Source of the DNA: Pseudomonadota bacterium
Lineage (GTDB): Bacteria; Pseudomonadota; Alphaproteobacteria; Acetobacterales; Acetobacteraceae
DNA: 9,569 nucleotides
Assembly (NCBI GenBank): GCA_021845555.1
Contig: JAJZVS010000126.1
Location: 1-9,569, forward strand
Direction of reading: 5' to 3'
Part shown: positions 1-6,929 of the stretch, one piece after another
Layout: every line of letters begins with the position of its first letter
Numbering within the stretch: position 1 is the first letter of the stretch
The notes under the pieces: generated by a model
The model's database searches: none
Told to the model about the DNA's origin: nothing
The model's input: only the letters and a program-made list of their open reading frames with translations
Translations under genes and position numbers: made by a program

Positions 1-1
1 G

Positions 2-76
2 GCGATGCAACTCGCCCGCTGGGATGGCACGTCCTTCAAGCGCTTCGGCGAGATGATCGAAGGCGCGCCGGTCTGA
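2..76 (+). CDS. C-terminal end of a probable ABC transporter substrate-binding protein (partial)
   Basis: This is the last 24 codons of a gene that begins before the window; the frame is open from base 2 and ends at TGA 74-76. The peptide ends in LARWDGTSFKRFGEMIEGAPV. A closing Trp-Asp-Gly turn followed by a short 'F..FG..I' strand resembles the C-terminus of periplasmic Leu/Ile/Val-type (type I) solute-binding proteins, which capture a ligand for an ABC importer. Only 24 residues are visible, so the family is a guess from motif memory. The reading frame itself is better supported, because the stop is followed at once by a terminator-like hairpin. Confidence 0.45.
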   Translation, partial: AMQLARWDGTSFKRFGEMIEGAPV

Positions 77-89
77 CCTGCGTCTGAGC

Positions 90-119
90 GGATCGCGGCG
101 CCCCTCGCCGCCGCGATCC
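90..119 (+). terminator. GC-rich stem-loop after the first gene, candidate terminator
   Basis: GGATCGCGGCG (90-100) and CGCCGCGATCC (109-119) form an 11-bp perfect stem with an 8-base loop, starting 14 bases after the stop codon. No T-run follows, so it is not a classic intrinsic terminator. In a GC-rich genome it could still end transcription, or protect a 3' end from exonucleases. Apart from a loose inverted repeat (152-162 with 198-207), I see nothing else in the leader up to base 276. Confidence 0.45.
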
Positions 120-276
120 GCCGCGCCGGCCGCGGCCGCCACCCCGGCCCACGCATGCCACCCCGGCCGCCGGTCGGGTTGCCCCGAGCCCGCTGCCGGT
201 GCATGCGGGGCGCGGCGCCGGCGGCTCTCGCCGCCCGAGGGCCCACCACGACACGGATTCCCCTGGGAGACCCCCG

Positions 277-1011
277 ATGGACGTCGTCACGGTCGAACAC
301 CGCGGCCCGATCTCGATCATCCGGATCAACCGACCGGACCGGCTGAACGCGATCTCCGCCGCCGTCGCCGTGGCGCTGCAACAGGCGTTCCAGGCCTTCG
401 ACGCCTCCGACCAGCGCGTGGCCATCCTCAGCGGCGCGGGCGATCGCGCCTTCACCGCCGGCGCCGATGTCTCGGACCTGCCGGAACTCTGGCGCGCCGT
501 GCCGGGCGTGGGCTTCACCACCGACAAGCCGGTGATCGCCGCCACCTCCGGCTGGTGCGTCGGCGGCGGGGTCGTGCTGGCGATGATGTGCGACCTTCTG
601 GTATCGGCCGACACCACCATTTTCTACTACCCGGAGGCGAAGCTCGGCACCACCGGCGGCATGATCAGCACCCTGGTGACCCGCATGCCGCATCACCTGG
701 CGATGGAGATGATGCTGCTCGGATCGAAGATCTCCGCCCAACGCGCCTACGACGTGGGCTTCGTCAACCGGATCGCGCCCCCCGGCGGGCACGAGGCGGC
801 GGCGCTGGAGATGGCCGCAACCCTGCTCGATCAGGCGCCGCTGGTGATCGGTACGCTGAAGCGCCTGGCCGGCGAGATCATGCCGGTCGGGCCGGTCGAG
901 CGCCTGGTCGCCACCAGCCGCGCGATCGCCCGCGTGCGGGAAAGCGAGGACATGCAGGAGGGCATCCGCGCCCATAAGGAAAAGCGGGCGCCCCGCTTCC
1001 AGGGCCGGTGA
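277..1011 (+). CDS. Enoyl-CoA hydratase/isomerase (crotonase) family protein
   Basis: 244 residues. The ATG at 277 is chosen because GGGAGA (265-270) lies six bases before it and the protein then begins with the usual crotonase strand (VVTVEHRGPISIIRINRPDR..N); the longer in-frame start at 199 only adds Arg/Gly-rich sequence. Crotonases bind an acyl-CoA and stabilise its enolate in an oxyanion hole. The AGAD loop (residues 61-64) and the GWCVGGG turn (92-98) form that hole. At the position of rat hydratase Glu144 there is Val100 (GGGVVLAMMCD), while the Glu164 equivalent is present as Glu120 (YYPEAKLG). One-glutamate crotonases are often isomerases or other enzymes rather than hydratases. The segment between the AGAD loop and KPVIA is short, which explains the small size compared with the usual 255-265 residues. 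The last four bases overlap the next gene. Family certain; substrate unknown. Confidence 0.92.
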   Translation: MDVVTVEHRGPISIIRINRPDRLNAISAAVAVALQQAFQAFDASDQRVAILSGAGDRAFTAGADVSDLPELWRAVPGVGFTTDKPVIAATSGWCVGGGVVLAMMCDLLVSADTTIFYYPEAKLGTTGGMISTLVTRMPHHLAMEMMLLGSKISAQRAYDVGFVNRIAPPGGHEAAALEMAATLLDQAPLVIGTLKRLAGEIMPVGPVERLVATSRAIARVRESEDMQEGIRAHKEKRAPRFQGR

Positions 1012-1946
1012 GCGCGCCGCCGCGCAGCTGGATCCTCAGCGAGGGCTATGCCGGTTTGCAGACCCAGGCCATCGGCCTGGCGGAAGCCGCCGGCCTGGCG
1101 CCGGAGCTGCGGACCCTGATCCCGCGCGCGCCCTGGCGCTGGATCTCTGCCAAGGCCTGGCCCGCGCCGCTGAAGCCCGTGCGCGACGCCCTCACGCCGC
1201 CCTGGCCGGACATCGCGATCACCTGCGGCGGCACCGGTGGCGTGGTCGGGGCCGCGCTGCGCCGGCACGGCGTGGCGGTGGTGCAGGTCCAGCACCCCCG
1301 CATCGACCCGCGCCAGTTCGAAGTGGTGGTGGTCAACCGCCACGACGACCTGACCGGCCCCAACGTCGTGGTGACCCGCACCGCGCTGCATCGCGTCACG
1401 CCCGAACGCCTGGCCGCCGCGGCGGAGGCCTGGCGGGAGCGCTTCGCCGCCCTGCCCCGCCCGCTGGTCGCGGTCCTGGTGGGCGGCAGCAACGGGCGCT
1501 TCCGGCTGGATGCGGCGGTGGGACGCCGGCTGGCCGAGGATCTTGCGGGCATGATGCGGGCGGACCGGGTCGGCTTGGTCCTCACCCCGTCGCGCCGCAC
1601 CGATCCCGCGGTGGTGCGGACGCTGACCGAGGTGCTCGCCCCGCTCGGCGCCTGGATCTGGGACGGCACCGGGGAGAATCCCTATTTCGGCATGCTGGCC
1701 CTGGCGGACGCGGTGGTGGCCACGGTGGACAGCGTGTCCATGGTCTCCGAGGCGGTGGCGACCTCGGCCCCGGTTCTGGTGGCGGATCTGCCGGGAAGCT
1801 CGCGCCGGATCGGCCGGTTCGCGGCCGGATTGCTGGCGGACGGACGGGTGCGCCGGTTCGCCGGGCGGCTGGAGCTCTGGCCCACCGCGCCGCTGGATGA
1901 TACGGCGATGGCGGCGGCGGAGGTGCGGCGGCGACTGGGGCTGTGA
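1008..1946 (+). CDS. ELM1/GtrOC1-family protein (mitochondrial fission ELM1-like, DUF1022)
   Basis: 312 residues from a GTG that overlaps the previous stop (GTGA, 1008-1011), so translation is probably coupled. Family signatures are clear: an N-terminal W-x-L-x-x-G-x-x-G-x-x-x-Q block (residues 8-20), the VQVQHPRIDP...FEVVVVNRHDD..GPNV block (92-120), LVGGSNGRF (157-165), TPSRRT (193-198) and NPYFGMLALADAVVATVDS with SVSMVSEA (224-249). The layout is two Rossmann-like halves, as in GT-B glycosyltransferases. The plant homologue ELM1 acts in mitochondrial fission. Bacterial members, common in alphaproteobacteria, have no settled biochemical role; a sugar-transferase activity is plausible from the fold only. 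No signal peptide or membrane segment is seen, so it is likely cytosolic or peripheral. Family assignment is strong; function is open. Confidence 0.9.
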   Translation: MSAPPRSWILSEGYAGLQTQAIGLAEAAGLAPELRTLIPRAPWRWISAKAWPAPLKPVRDALTPPWPDIAITCGGTGGVVGAALRRHGVAVVQVQHPRIDPRQFEVVVVNRHDDLTGPNVVVTRTALHRVTPERLAAAAEAWRERFAALPRPLVAVLVGGSNGRFRLDAAVGRRLAEDLAGMMRADRVGLVLTPSRRTDPAVVRTLTEVLAPLGAWIWDGTGENPYFGMLALADAVVATVDSVSMVSEAVATSAPVLVADLPGSSRRIGRFAAGLLADGRVRRFAGRLELWPTAPLDDTAMAAAEVRRRLGL

Positions 1947-2105
1947 CCGGCTCCGGCCGAGAGCGAACCCCTCCCGCCGCCCAACGTCACCAGACCGGCC
2001 TTACCCCGATCCGCCCCGATTTCCCTGCGCTTCGGCAACGCCAGCGGGGCCGCACGAGGCGGGCGTGGGGTCGCGCCGTTCGGAACCAGGACTTTCGGAG
2101 ACCCG

Positions 2106-3986
2106 ATGCTGGAAATCGCCACCTTCGACGCCCGCGCCGGCGGCAACGTTCTCTACAAGGCGCTGGCCCATCCGCTGGCTGCCGAAGCGATCGCCCGGCT
2201 CTATGCCCGGCTGCCCGGCCCGGTCGCGCTGTACGATCCGGACGGAATCGCCGCTGCCCTGCTCGCGCTCTATCCCGGCCTGCCCGGCCCGATCACCCTG
2301 TTCGTGCACGATGTCGCCGCCGTCGGCACCGCGCGCGCCGGCCTCACCGCCCGCGCCCTGACCGACTTGCCACAGGCCGAAGCGCGCAGCGTGCTGATCG
2401 CCGCCTTCGACGCCAGCCGCGCGAGCGCCCGCATCGCGCCCTTCCTCCCGTCCGGCGCCGCCGTGGCGAGCCTGGACGAGGCGAAACTGCCGCCGGCGAT
2501 GCTGACGGTACCGGCCCGCCCGCTCGACCGGCTCAACTTCGCCACCAACTTCGTCTTCTTCCGCGACCAGGATGGGCTGTCCACCCGGCTCGTCTCGGCC
2601 AACTACTGGGCCGGCTACGGCGCCGGCCCGATCCGCCTGTGGCTGCGCCTGTTCGGCGCGGACGGCGCGCCGCTCGCCACCTGGGAACAGGACCTGCCGG
2701 CGGGACCGGGCGGCTTCTCGATCGACAGCCGGGAGGTGCGCGCCCGCTTCGGCCTGCCCGCATTCACCGGCCAGTTGTTCCTGCACGCGATCGGTGCCGC
2801 CGGGCACGACGTGGTGAAATACGCACTCGACACCTATGCCTCCGAGGGCAGGGCCAGCCTGTCCTGCACGCACGACGCCAATGCCTGGCCGTCCGACCGC
2901 TATGCCGGCCTGCCGGCGCCGCGCGCCGACGAGCGTGTGGTGCTGTGGCTGCAGAACAGCCACGCCGCGCCGATCCCGGCCGGCGCGGTGACGCTGGATC
3001 GGATGGGGGCGGAACGGCCGGTCGCGCTGGATCGCGCGGTCGGGCCCTTCGCCACCGTCGCGGTGGACGTTTCGGAGGTGCTGCCCGATCTGCTTTGGCC
3101 GGCGCAGATCGAGCTGCGGACCGGCCGGCATGTCGTGCGCCCGCGCTACGAGGTGACCCGCGCCGGCCGCACCCGCATCGCGCATGTGAATGTCGAGCGC
3201 GCCGACCTGCGCCCCGAGCCAGCGATCACCGCGCTGCCGCCGGCGCTCGGGCGCGGGTTCCTGCTGCCCTTCCCGGTGCTCGACCCGGCCCGCTTCCGCA
3301 CCATCGTGCAGCCGACGCCGATGGCCACCACCCAGACCAGCCTGCCGCTGCGCCTCGACCTATTCGATACGGCGGGAAACCTGGTGGGCGAGCGTTTCCT
3401 GGGCTGTCTCGACCGGGCGCACGGGCTGGCGCTCGATCTCGACGACCTGCCCGCCACCGCCGCCGGTCACGCCGAGCTCGTCTATGATTTCCGCGCCGGC
3501 GGGACGGCGGACGGCTGGATGCACGCGCTGTTCCGCTGGGAGGACCGCGCCGGCGGCCATGCCGCCGAATCGAGCTTCGGGGCGCATATCTTCAACACGC
3601 TGATGACCTGGCGCGACGAGCCGCAATCCTATTCCGGCCCGCCGCCGGGGCTCTCGACCCGGCTGTTCCTGCGCCTCGGGGACGCCGAGCGGCAAGGTTT
3701 CGCGGTGCTGATCTATCCCGCCTCCGCCCCCTGGCTGCCGCACTCGGCCACCGCGCTGATCCTGCACGATGCGGCGGGAAGGCCGATCGCCGAGGAGCGG
3801 ATCGCGATTCCCTGCCGCGGCTCGGCGACGGTGCGCCCCATCGAGGTATTCGGCGCCGCCGCGATCGCGCGCGCCGGGCACGACGGCTACGTGCTGGTGC
3901 GCGATCCCACCTGCCGGCTGTTCGGCTACAGCGGACTGGAACACGGCGCGGGGGCGTTCTCGCTCGATCATATGTTCGGGTTCTGA
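2106..3986 (+). CDS. Conserved-looking hypothetical protein with repeated beta-rich modules (626 aa)
   Basis: I do not recognise a named family. The ATG at 2106 follows GGAGA (2097-2101). No signal peptide or membrane span is seen. Residues 1-150 look like a separate alpha/beta domain (GPVALYDPDGIAAALLALYP at 38-57, then GPITLFVHDV at 61-70). From about 150 onward the chain is beta-rich and seems to repeat a module: a strand ending in L-x-L-F-D-x-x-G-x-P, an amphipathic strand pair, then an acidic 'DL.E/DV' turn. Copies are near 176-211, 277-326, 414-448 and 548-582. GLSTRL occurs twice (157-162 and 515-520). Trp, Tyr and His cluster in the linkers (ANYWAGYG, DGWMHALFRWEDR, FGAHIFNT), and the C-terminus is FSLDHMFGF. 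Such motif-dense joins suggest a binding or catalytic surface. The gene is followed after 28 bases by the PPOX gene. The gene is certain from codon use and length; no function is claimed. Confidence 0.9.
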   Translation: MLEIATFDARAGGNVLYKALAHPLAAEAIARLYARLPGPVALYDPDGIAAALLALYPGLPGPITLFVHDVAAVGTARAGLTARALTDLPQAEARSVLIAAFDASRASARIAPFLPSGAAVASLDEAKLPPAMLTVPARPLDRLNFATNFVFFRDQDGLSTRLVSANYWAGYGAGPIRLWLRLFGADGAPLATWEQDLPAGPGGFSIDSREVRARFGLPAFTGQLFLHAIGAAGHDVVKYALDTYASEGRASLSCTHDANAWPSDRYAGLPAPRADERVVLWLQNSHAAPIPAGAVTLDRMGAERPVALDRAVGPFATVAVDVSEVLPDLLWPAQIELRTGRHVVRPRYEVTRAGRTRIAHVNVERADLRPEPAITALPPALGRGFLLPFPVLDPARFRTIVQPTPMATTQTSLPLRLDLFDTAGNLVGERFLGCLDRAHGLALDLDDLPATAAGHAELVYDFRAGGTADGWMHALFRWEDRAGGHAAESSFGAHIFNTLMTWRDEPQSYSGPPPGLSTRLFLRLGDAERQGFAVLIYPASAPWLPHSATALILHDAAGRPIAEERIAIPCRGSATVRPIEVFGAAAIARAGHDGYVLVRDPTCRLFGYSGLEHGAGAFSLDHMFGF

Positions 3987-4014
3987 ACCCGGCCCAGGAG
4001 GTGCCGTTCGGCCC

Positions 4015-4461
4015 ATGCTGACCCCGGAACAACGACGTTTCGTCGAGGCCGGGCGGGTCGGACGGCTCGCCACCGTCGATCCGCGCGGCGCGCCGCACGT
4101 CGTGCCGGTGTGCTACGCTCTGGACGGCGCCAGCCTGTTCATCACCATCGACGAAAAGCCCAAGCGCACCGACCGGCCGTTGCAGCGGCTGCGCAACATT
4201 GCCGCCAACCCGGCCGCGGCGCTGGTGGTGGATCGTTACGACGAGGATTGGCGCCGGCTCGGCTGGGTGATGCTGCGCGGGCGGGCCGAGATCCTGCGCG
4301 GCGGGGCCGAGCACGCCGCGGCGCAGAGCTTGCTGCGCGCGCGTTATCCGCAGTTGCGGGCGATGGCGCTGGAGGCGCTGCCGGTGATCGCGATCCGCAT
4401 CGATCGCGCGACCGGCTGGGGCGATCTGTCGGGCGACGGCGGCGCCGCCCCTTGCGGGTGA
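4015..4461 (+). CDS. PPOX-class split-barrel flavin/F420-binding protein, Rv0121-like
   Basis: 148 residues. The sequence matches the pyridoxamine-5'-phosphate-oxidase-like split barrel: RVGRLATVDPRGAPHVVPVCYALDG (residues 14-38), then DEKPKRT (46-52), LQRLRNIAANPAAALVVDRY (56-75) and the DEDWRRLGWVMLRGRAEIL strand pair (76-94). The KPKRT..L.RL.NI..NP block is the hallmark I associate with the 'probable F420-dependent, Rv0121' subgroup. Members bind FMN, F420 or a related cofactor as dimers and usually reduce or oxidise small molecules; the cofactor here is not known. The length is normal for the subgroup. AGGAGG (3996-4001) sits 13 bases before the ATG, a little far, but no nearer in-frame start exists. 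It lies 28 bases after the 626-residue gene, so the two are probably co-transcribed. The C-terminal tail (GDGGAAPCG) is unstructured. Confidence 0.88.
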   Translation: MLTPEQRRFVEAGRVGRLATVDPRGAPHVVPVCYALDGASLFITIDEKPKRTDRPLQRLRNIAANPAAALVVDRYDEDWRRLGWVMLRGRAEILRGGAEHAAAQSLLRARYPQLRAMALEALPVIAIRIDRATGWGDLSGDGGAAPCG

Positions 4462-4479
4462 TCCTCTCGCCTGGGTGCC

Positions 4480-4488
4480 TATATAAAA
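4480..4488. promoter_or_regulatory. A+T-rich island, possible -10 element
   Basis: TATATAAAA is the longest A/T run in the gap and sits 19 bases after the PPOX stop codon. It could be a -10 box on either strand, but I cannot find a convincing -35 at 16-18 bases on either side. If used on the + strand, transcription would start near 4495 and enter the 4539-4568 hairpin. Weakly supported. Confidence 0.2.
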
Positions 4489-4538
4489 GCGTAACCCGCG
4501 TTTCGAGCCCGTGATCAGCCGGGGGCGCTCCGAGTGCT

Positions 4539-4568
4539 GGACGGCTTGGCGAGGCCGCCAGGCTGTCC
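4539..4568 (+). other. 13-bp hairpin with AGGC tetraloop, possible terminator or small-RNA element
   Basis: Bases 4539-4551 pair with 4556-4568 over thirteen positions around the loop AGGC (4552-4555). Two of the pairs, 4543/4564 and 4546/4561, are G-T in the DNA. In a + strand RNA they are G-U wobbles and the stem is unbroken; in a minus strand RNA they become C-A mismatches. The structure therefore favours + strand transcription. No T-run follows, so it may act as a terminator or attenuator for read-through from the PPOX gene, or be part of an RNA. Confidence 0.4.
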
Positions 4569-4793
4569 GAAGGAATGGGGCCACCTCAGTCGCCGCGCCG
4601 CCGGCAGGCGCCGGGATGCGGCCCGGCCGGTACCGATCCCGCCGGGACCAGCCCCCCCGATTCCGCCGCGCCACCGCCCCGAGCGCGGCCCTCGCAAAAA
4701 TTTCCCCTCCGTCGCAACGAGGATCTGCTGTTCCGCCAGCGCATGGGCACCCCGCTTCCCGAGTTCTGATCCCCCACCGCCCAGCCACGCCCT

Positions 4794-4806
4794 TATCGTT
4801 ACGATA
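4794..4806. promoter_or_regulatory. Inverted repeat TATCG-TTA-CGATA, operator candidate
   Basis: This is a perfect 5-bp dyad around a three-base centre. It is A+T-rich against a GC-rich background and ends five bases before the TG of the extended -10 element, so a protein bound here would cover the -35 region. The size fits a small dimeric repressor site, but no regulator gene is visible in the window to pair with it. Confidence 0.4.
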
Positions 4807-4810
4807 TCGG

Positions 4811-4819
4811 TGCTATAAC
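4811..4819 (+). promoter_or_regulatory. Extended -10 promoter (TGCTATAAC) for the alpha/beta hydrolase gene
   Basis: TGCTATAAC matches the extended -10 consensus TGnTATAAT in all but the last base. No good -35 is present at 17 bases (CCTTAT), which is usual for extended -10 promoters. The predicted start is near 4826, giving a leader of about 85 bases before the ATG at 4911. Confidence 0.5.
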
Positions 4820-4881
4820 CGCGCCGCGGCATCCGGCGCGCTTGCCACCCCCCGCTTGACCTCGCGCTGCTTCCCCCGCCT

Positions 4882-4903
4882 CCTCGGGCCCGGCAGCCCG
4901 AGG
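4882..4903 (+). promoter_or_regulatory. Leader hairpin covering the hydrolase ribosome-binding site
   Basis: CCTCGGGC (4882-4889) pairs perfectly with GCCCGAGG (4896-4903), with a six-base loop. The only Shine-Dalgarno-like bases before the ATG at 4911, CGAGG (4899-4903), lie in the 3' arm of the stem, so folding would hide them from the ribosome. It may simply lower translation, or it may be a switchable element. Confidence 0.4.
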
Positions 4904-4910
4904 CACCCAG

Positions 4911-6929
4911 ATGTCCCCCACCGTCCGTCTCCACCTTACCGACCGCCGCCCCTTCGCCGCCGGCCAGAGCTTCGCCGATGTCGGCGCTTACGACCGCCTC
5001 ACTGGCCGCGCCGAGATCGCGATCGATCCGGCCGCGCCGGAGAACGGATTCGTGGTCGATCTCCCCCTCGCCCCGCGCGGGCCGGACGGGATGGTGCGCT
5101 GCACCGCCGATTTCATGCTGCTCGCCCCCGCCGATCCGCCCCGCGGCAACCGCCGCCTGTTCTTCGACTGGGGCAACCGCGGCGCCAAGCGAGCGCTGCA
5201 ATTCTTCAACGACGCGCAGCCCAGCAACGACCCGCTCACGCAACAGCATGCCGGCAACGGCTTCCTGATGCGCCGCGGCTATACCGTCGGCTGGCTGGCG
5301 TGGGAGGGCGACCTGCTGCCCGGGAGCGGGCGCATGACGATCGACCTGCCGACCGCGCGCGGCCCCGACGGCCCGCTCACCGGCCCGGTGCGGGTGGAAT
5401 ACATCATCGGCCAGGAGGGCGTGACCACCCTGCCCCTGTCGGGCCGCATCGCCGCGCGCAGCATTCCCACCGCCTCGCGCGATCCGGCACGGGCCAGCCT
5501 CACCCGCCGGCGCTACCCGTACGACGCGCGCGAGCCGATCCCCCCCGCCGCCTGGTGCTTCGCCCGCACCGAATCGGGCCAGGGCGGAGAGACGGGAGCG
5601 GCCGAGCAGGCGATCGTTGCCTCCGACACCCATATCCATCTGCCGGAAGGTTTCGTCCCCGGCTGGATCTACGAGCTGATCTATACCGGCCGCGATCCGC
5701 TGGTGCACGGCATGGGCTACGTCGCGGTGCGGGAGTTCGTGCGCTTCCTGAAGGACCCGGCCGGCGACAGCCCGGTCGGACCGATCGAGAAAGCCTATGC
5801 CTGGGGCCGCTCGCAGACCGGGCGGACCTTGCGCGACTTCGTCTATCTGGGAGCCAACGCCGATGGGGCCGGCAGGCGGGTGTTCGACGGCATCCTGCCG
5901 CACGTGGCCGGCGCCGGGCGGGCCTGGCTGAACCACCGCTTCGCCGGCCCGATCGTGACCGGCGGCCAGCAATACGAGGATCATTTCAACCCGGCCGACA
6001 GCTTCCCGTTCGCCTACGCGATGTCCACCGACCACCTGACCGGCGCGCGCGATGCGATCCTGAAACGGCCCGGGACCGATCCGCTGGTGATGCACACCCA
6101 GACCGCGACCGAATACTGGAACCGCCGCGGTTCGTTGGCGCACACCGATACCGAGGGCAACGACCTGCCGCAGCCCGAGGGCGTGCGCCTCTACGCCTGG
6201 GCCGGCTCGCAGCATTTCGCCGACCCGTTCGCCCGCGCGGCGCGCAAGCCCGGCTGCCAGAATCTGTCGAACACGCTCGCCACCTCGATGCTGTTCCGCG
6301 CCCTCCTGGACGCGATGGACCGCTGGGCCACCGACGGCACGCCGCCGCCGCCGAGCCGCCATCCGACACGCGCGGACGGCACGCTGGTGCCGATGGAGAC
6401 CTGGCGCCGGCAGTTCCCGCCGATCCCGGGCGTGATGCCGCCGGCTGGGCCGAACCTGCTGCCGCTGCTGGATTTCGGCCCCGAGGCCCGGCGGGGGATC
6501 CTGCGCGAGCCGCCGGAGCAGCGCCCCGGCCCCGGCTACGCCGTCCTGGTGCCGGCGGTGGACGCGGACGGCAACGAGGTGGCCGGCGTGCGGGCCCCGA
6601 TGCTGGCCGCGCCGATGGCGACCTACGCTGGCTGGAACACGCGCGCGCGGGGCTTCGGCCACGGCGCGCTGCACAGCCTGGAGGGCAGCCTGCTGCCGTT
6701 CCCCGACACCCCTTCCGAGCGCGCGATGACCGGCGATCCGCGCCCCTCGGTGCTGGAGCGCTACAGGACCGCGGCCGATTATGTTGCCGCGATCGCCGCC
6801 GCGGCGCACGCCCTGGTGGCCGAGGGGCTGATGCTGGAGGAGGACGTGCCCCGCTGCATCGCCGCCGCCGCCGACTGGGGCCGGCCGCGGCATGTCACGA
6901 CTCTGGCCGGGGCGAACGATTCTCGTTGA
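4911..6929 (+). CDS. Alpha/beta hydrolase domain-containing protein (672 aa)
   Basis: This matches the large alpha/beta hydrolase-domain family (Pfam Abhydrolase_10 type), whose members are little-characterised esterase-like proteins. The nucleophile elbow is GRSQTGR (residues 299-305) with Ser301, followed by LRDFVYLGAN, typical of the family. Downstream come HVAGAGRAWLNHRFAGP, the FPFAY block, TATEYWNRRGSLAHTD (Glu401 is a candidate catalytic acid) and YAWAGSQHF (His435 is the likely catalytic histidine). The triad assignment is inference from order and spacing. The N-terminal 250 residues form the family's beta-rich lead-in (RLFFDWGNRG at 82-91). No signal peptide is visible, so a cytosolic location is likely unless the start is wrong. 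The ATG at 4911 is the first in frame after the promoter, and the N-terminus reads like family members. Length fits the family. It appears to be transcribed alone from the promoter near 4811. The substrate is unknown. Confidence 0.9.
   Translation: MSPTVRLHLTDRRPFAAGQSFADVGAYDRLTGRAEIAIDPAAPENGFVVDLPLAPRGPDGMVRCTADFMLLAPADPPRGNRRLFFDWGNRGAKRALQFFNDAQPSNDPLTQQHAGNGFLMRRGYTVGWLAWEGDLLPGSGRMTIDLPTARGPDGPLTGPVRVEYIIGQEGVTTLPLSGRIAARSIPTASRDPARASLTRRRYPYDAREPIPPAAWCFARTESGQGGETGAAEQAIVASDTHIHLPEGFVPGWIYELIYTGRDPLVHGMGYVAVREFVRFLKDPAGDSPVGPIEKAYAWGRSQTGRTLRDFVYLGANADGAGRRVFDGILPHVAGAGRAWLNHRFAGPIVTGGQQYEDHFNPADSFPFAYAMSTDHLTGARDAILKRPGTDPLVMHTQTATEYWNRRGSLAHTDTEGNDLPQPEGVRLYAWAGSQHFADPFARAARKPGCQNLSNTLATSMLFRALLDAMDRWATDGTPPPPSRHPTRADGTLVPMETWRRQFPPIPGVMPPAGPNLLPLLDFGPEARRGILREPPEQRPGPGYAVLVPAVDADGNEVAGVRAPMLAAPMATYAGWNTRARGFGHGALHSLEGSLLPFPDTPSERAMTGDPRPSVLERYRTAADYVAAIAAAAHALVAEGLMLEEDVPRCIAAAADWGRPRHVTTLAGANDSR

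Larger units (their letters stand above)
4462..4910. other. Intergenic region of about 450 bases without a supported gene
   Basis: No frame here has both a credible start and protein-like composition; the open frames crossing it are Arg/Pro-rich. It holds, in order, an A+T-rich island at 4480-4488 in otherwise GC-rich DNA, a 13-bp hairpin (4539-4568), an A-rich patch near 4696-4705, and the promoter, operator-like repeat and leader hairpin of the downstream hydrolase gene (4794-4903), which are listed separately. No tRNA-like fold was found; GTTTCGAG at 4499-4506 resembles a T-loop, but its flanks do not pair. Confidence 0.6.

Noticed and set aside
152..207. Inverted repeat CGCATGC...GCATGCG in the crotonase leader
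   Set aside because: One arm has an extra base and the arms are about 35 bases apart; in such GC-rich sequence this is likely by chance.
199..276. Longer N-terminus for the crotonase starting at 199
   Set aside because: It adds 26 Arg/Gly/His-rich residues without family similarity, and a good ribosome-binding site lies before the ATG at 277.
2001..3185. 394-codon minus-strand frame
   Set aside because: Antisense shadow of the 626-residue gene, with Gly/Arg-rich sequence and no plausible start signal.
1943..3487. 514-codon + strand frame overlapping the start of the modular protein gene
   Set aside because: Arg-rich composition without motifs; the overlapping frame at 2106 has a ribosome-binding site, better codon bias and a protein-like sequence.
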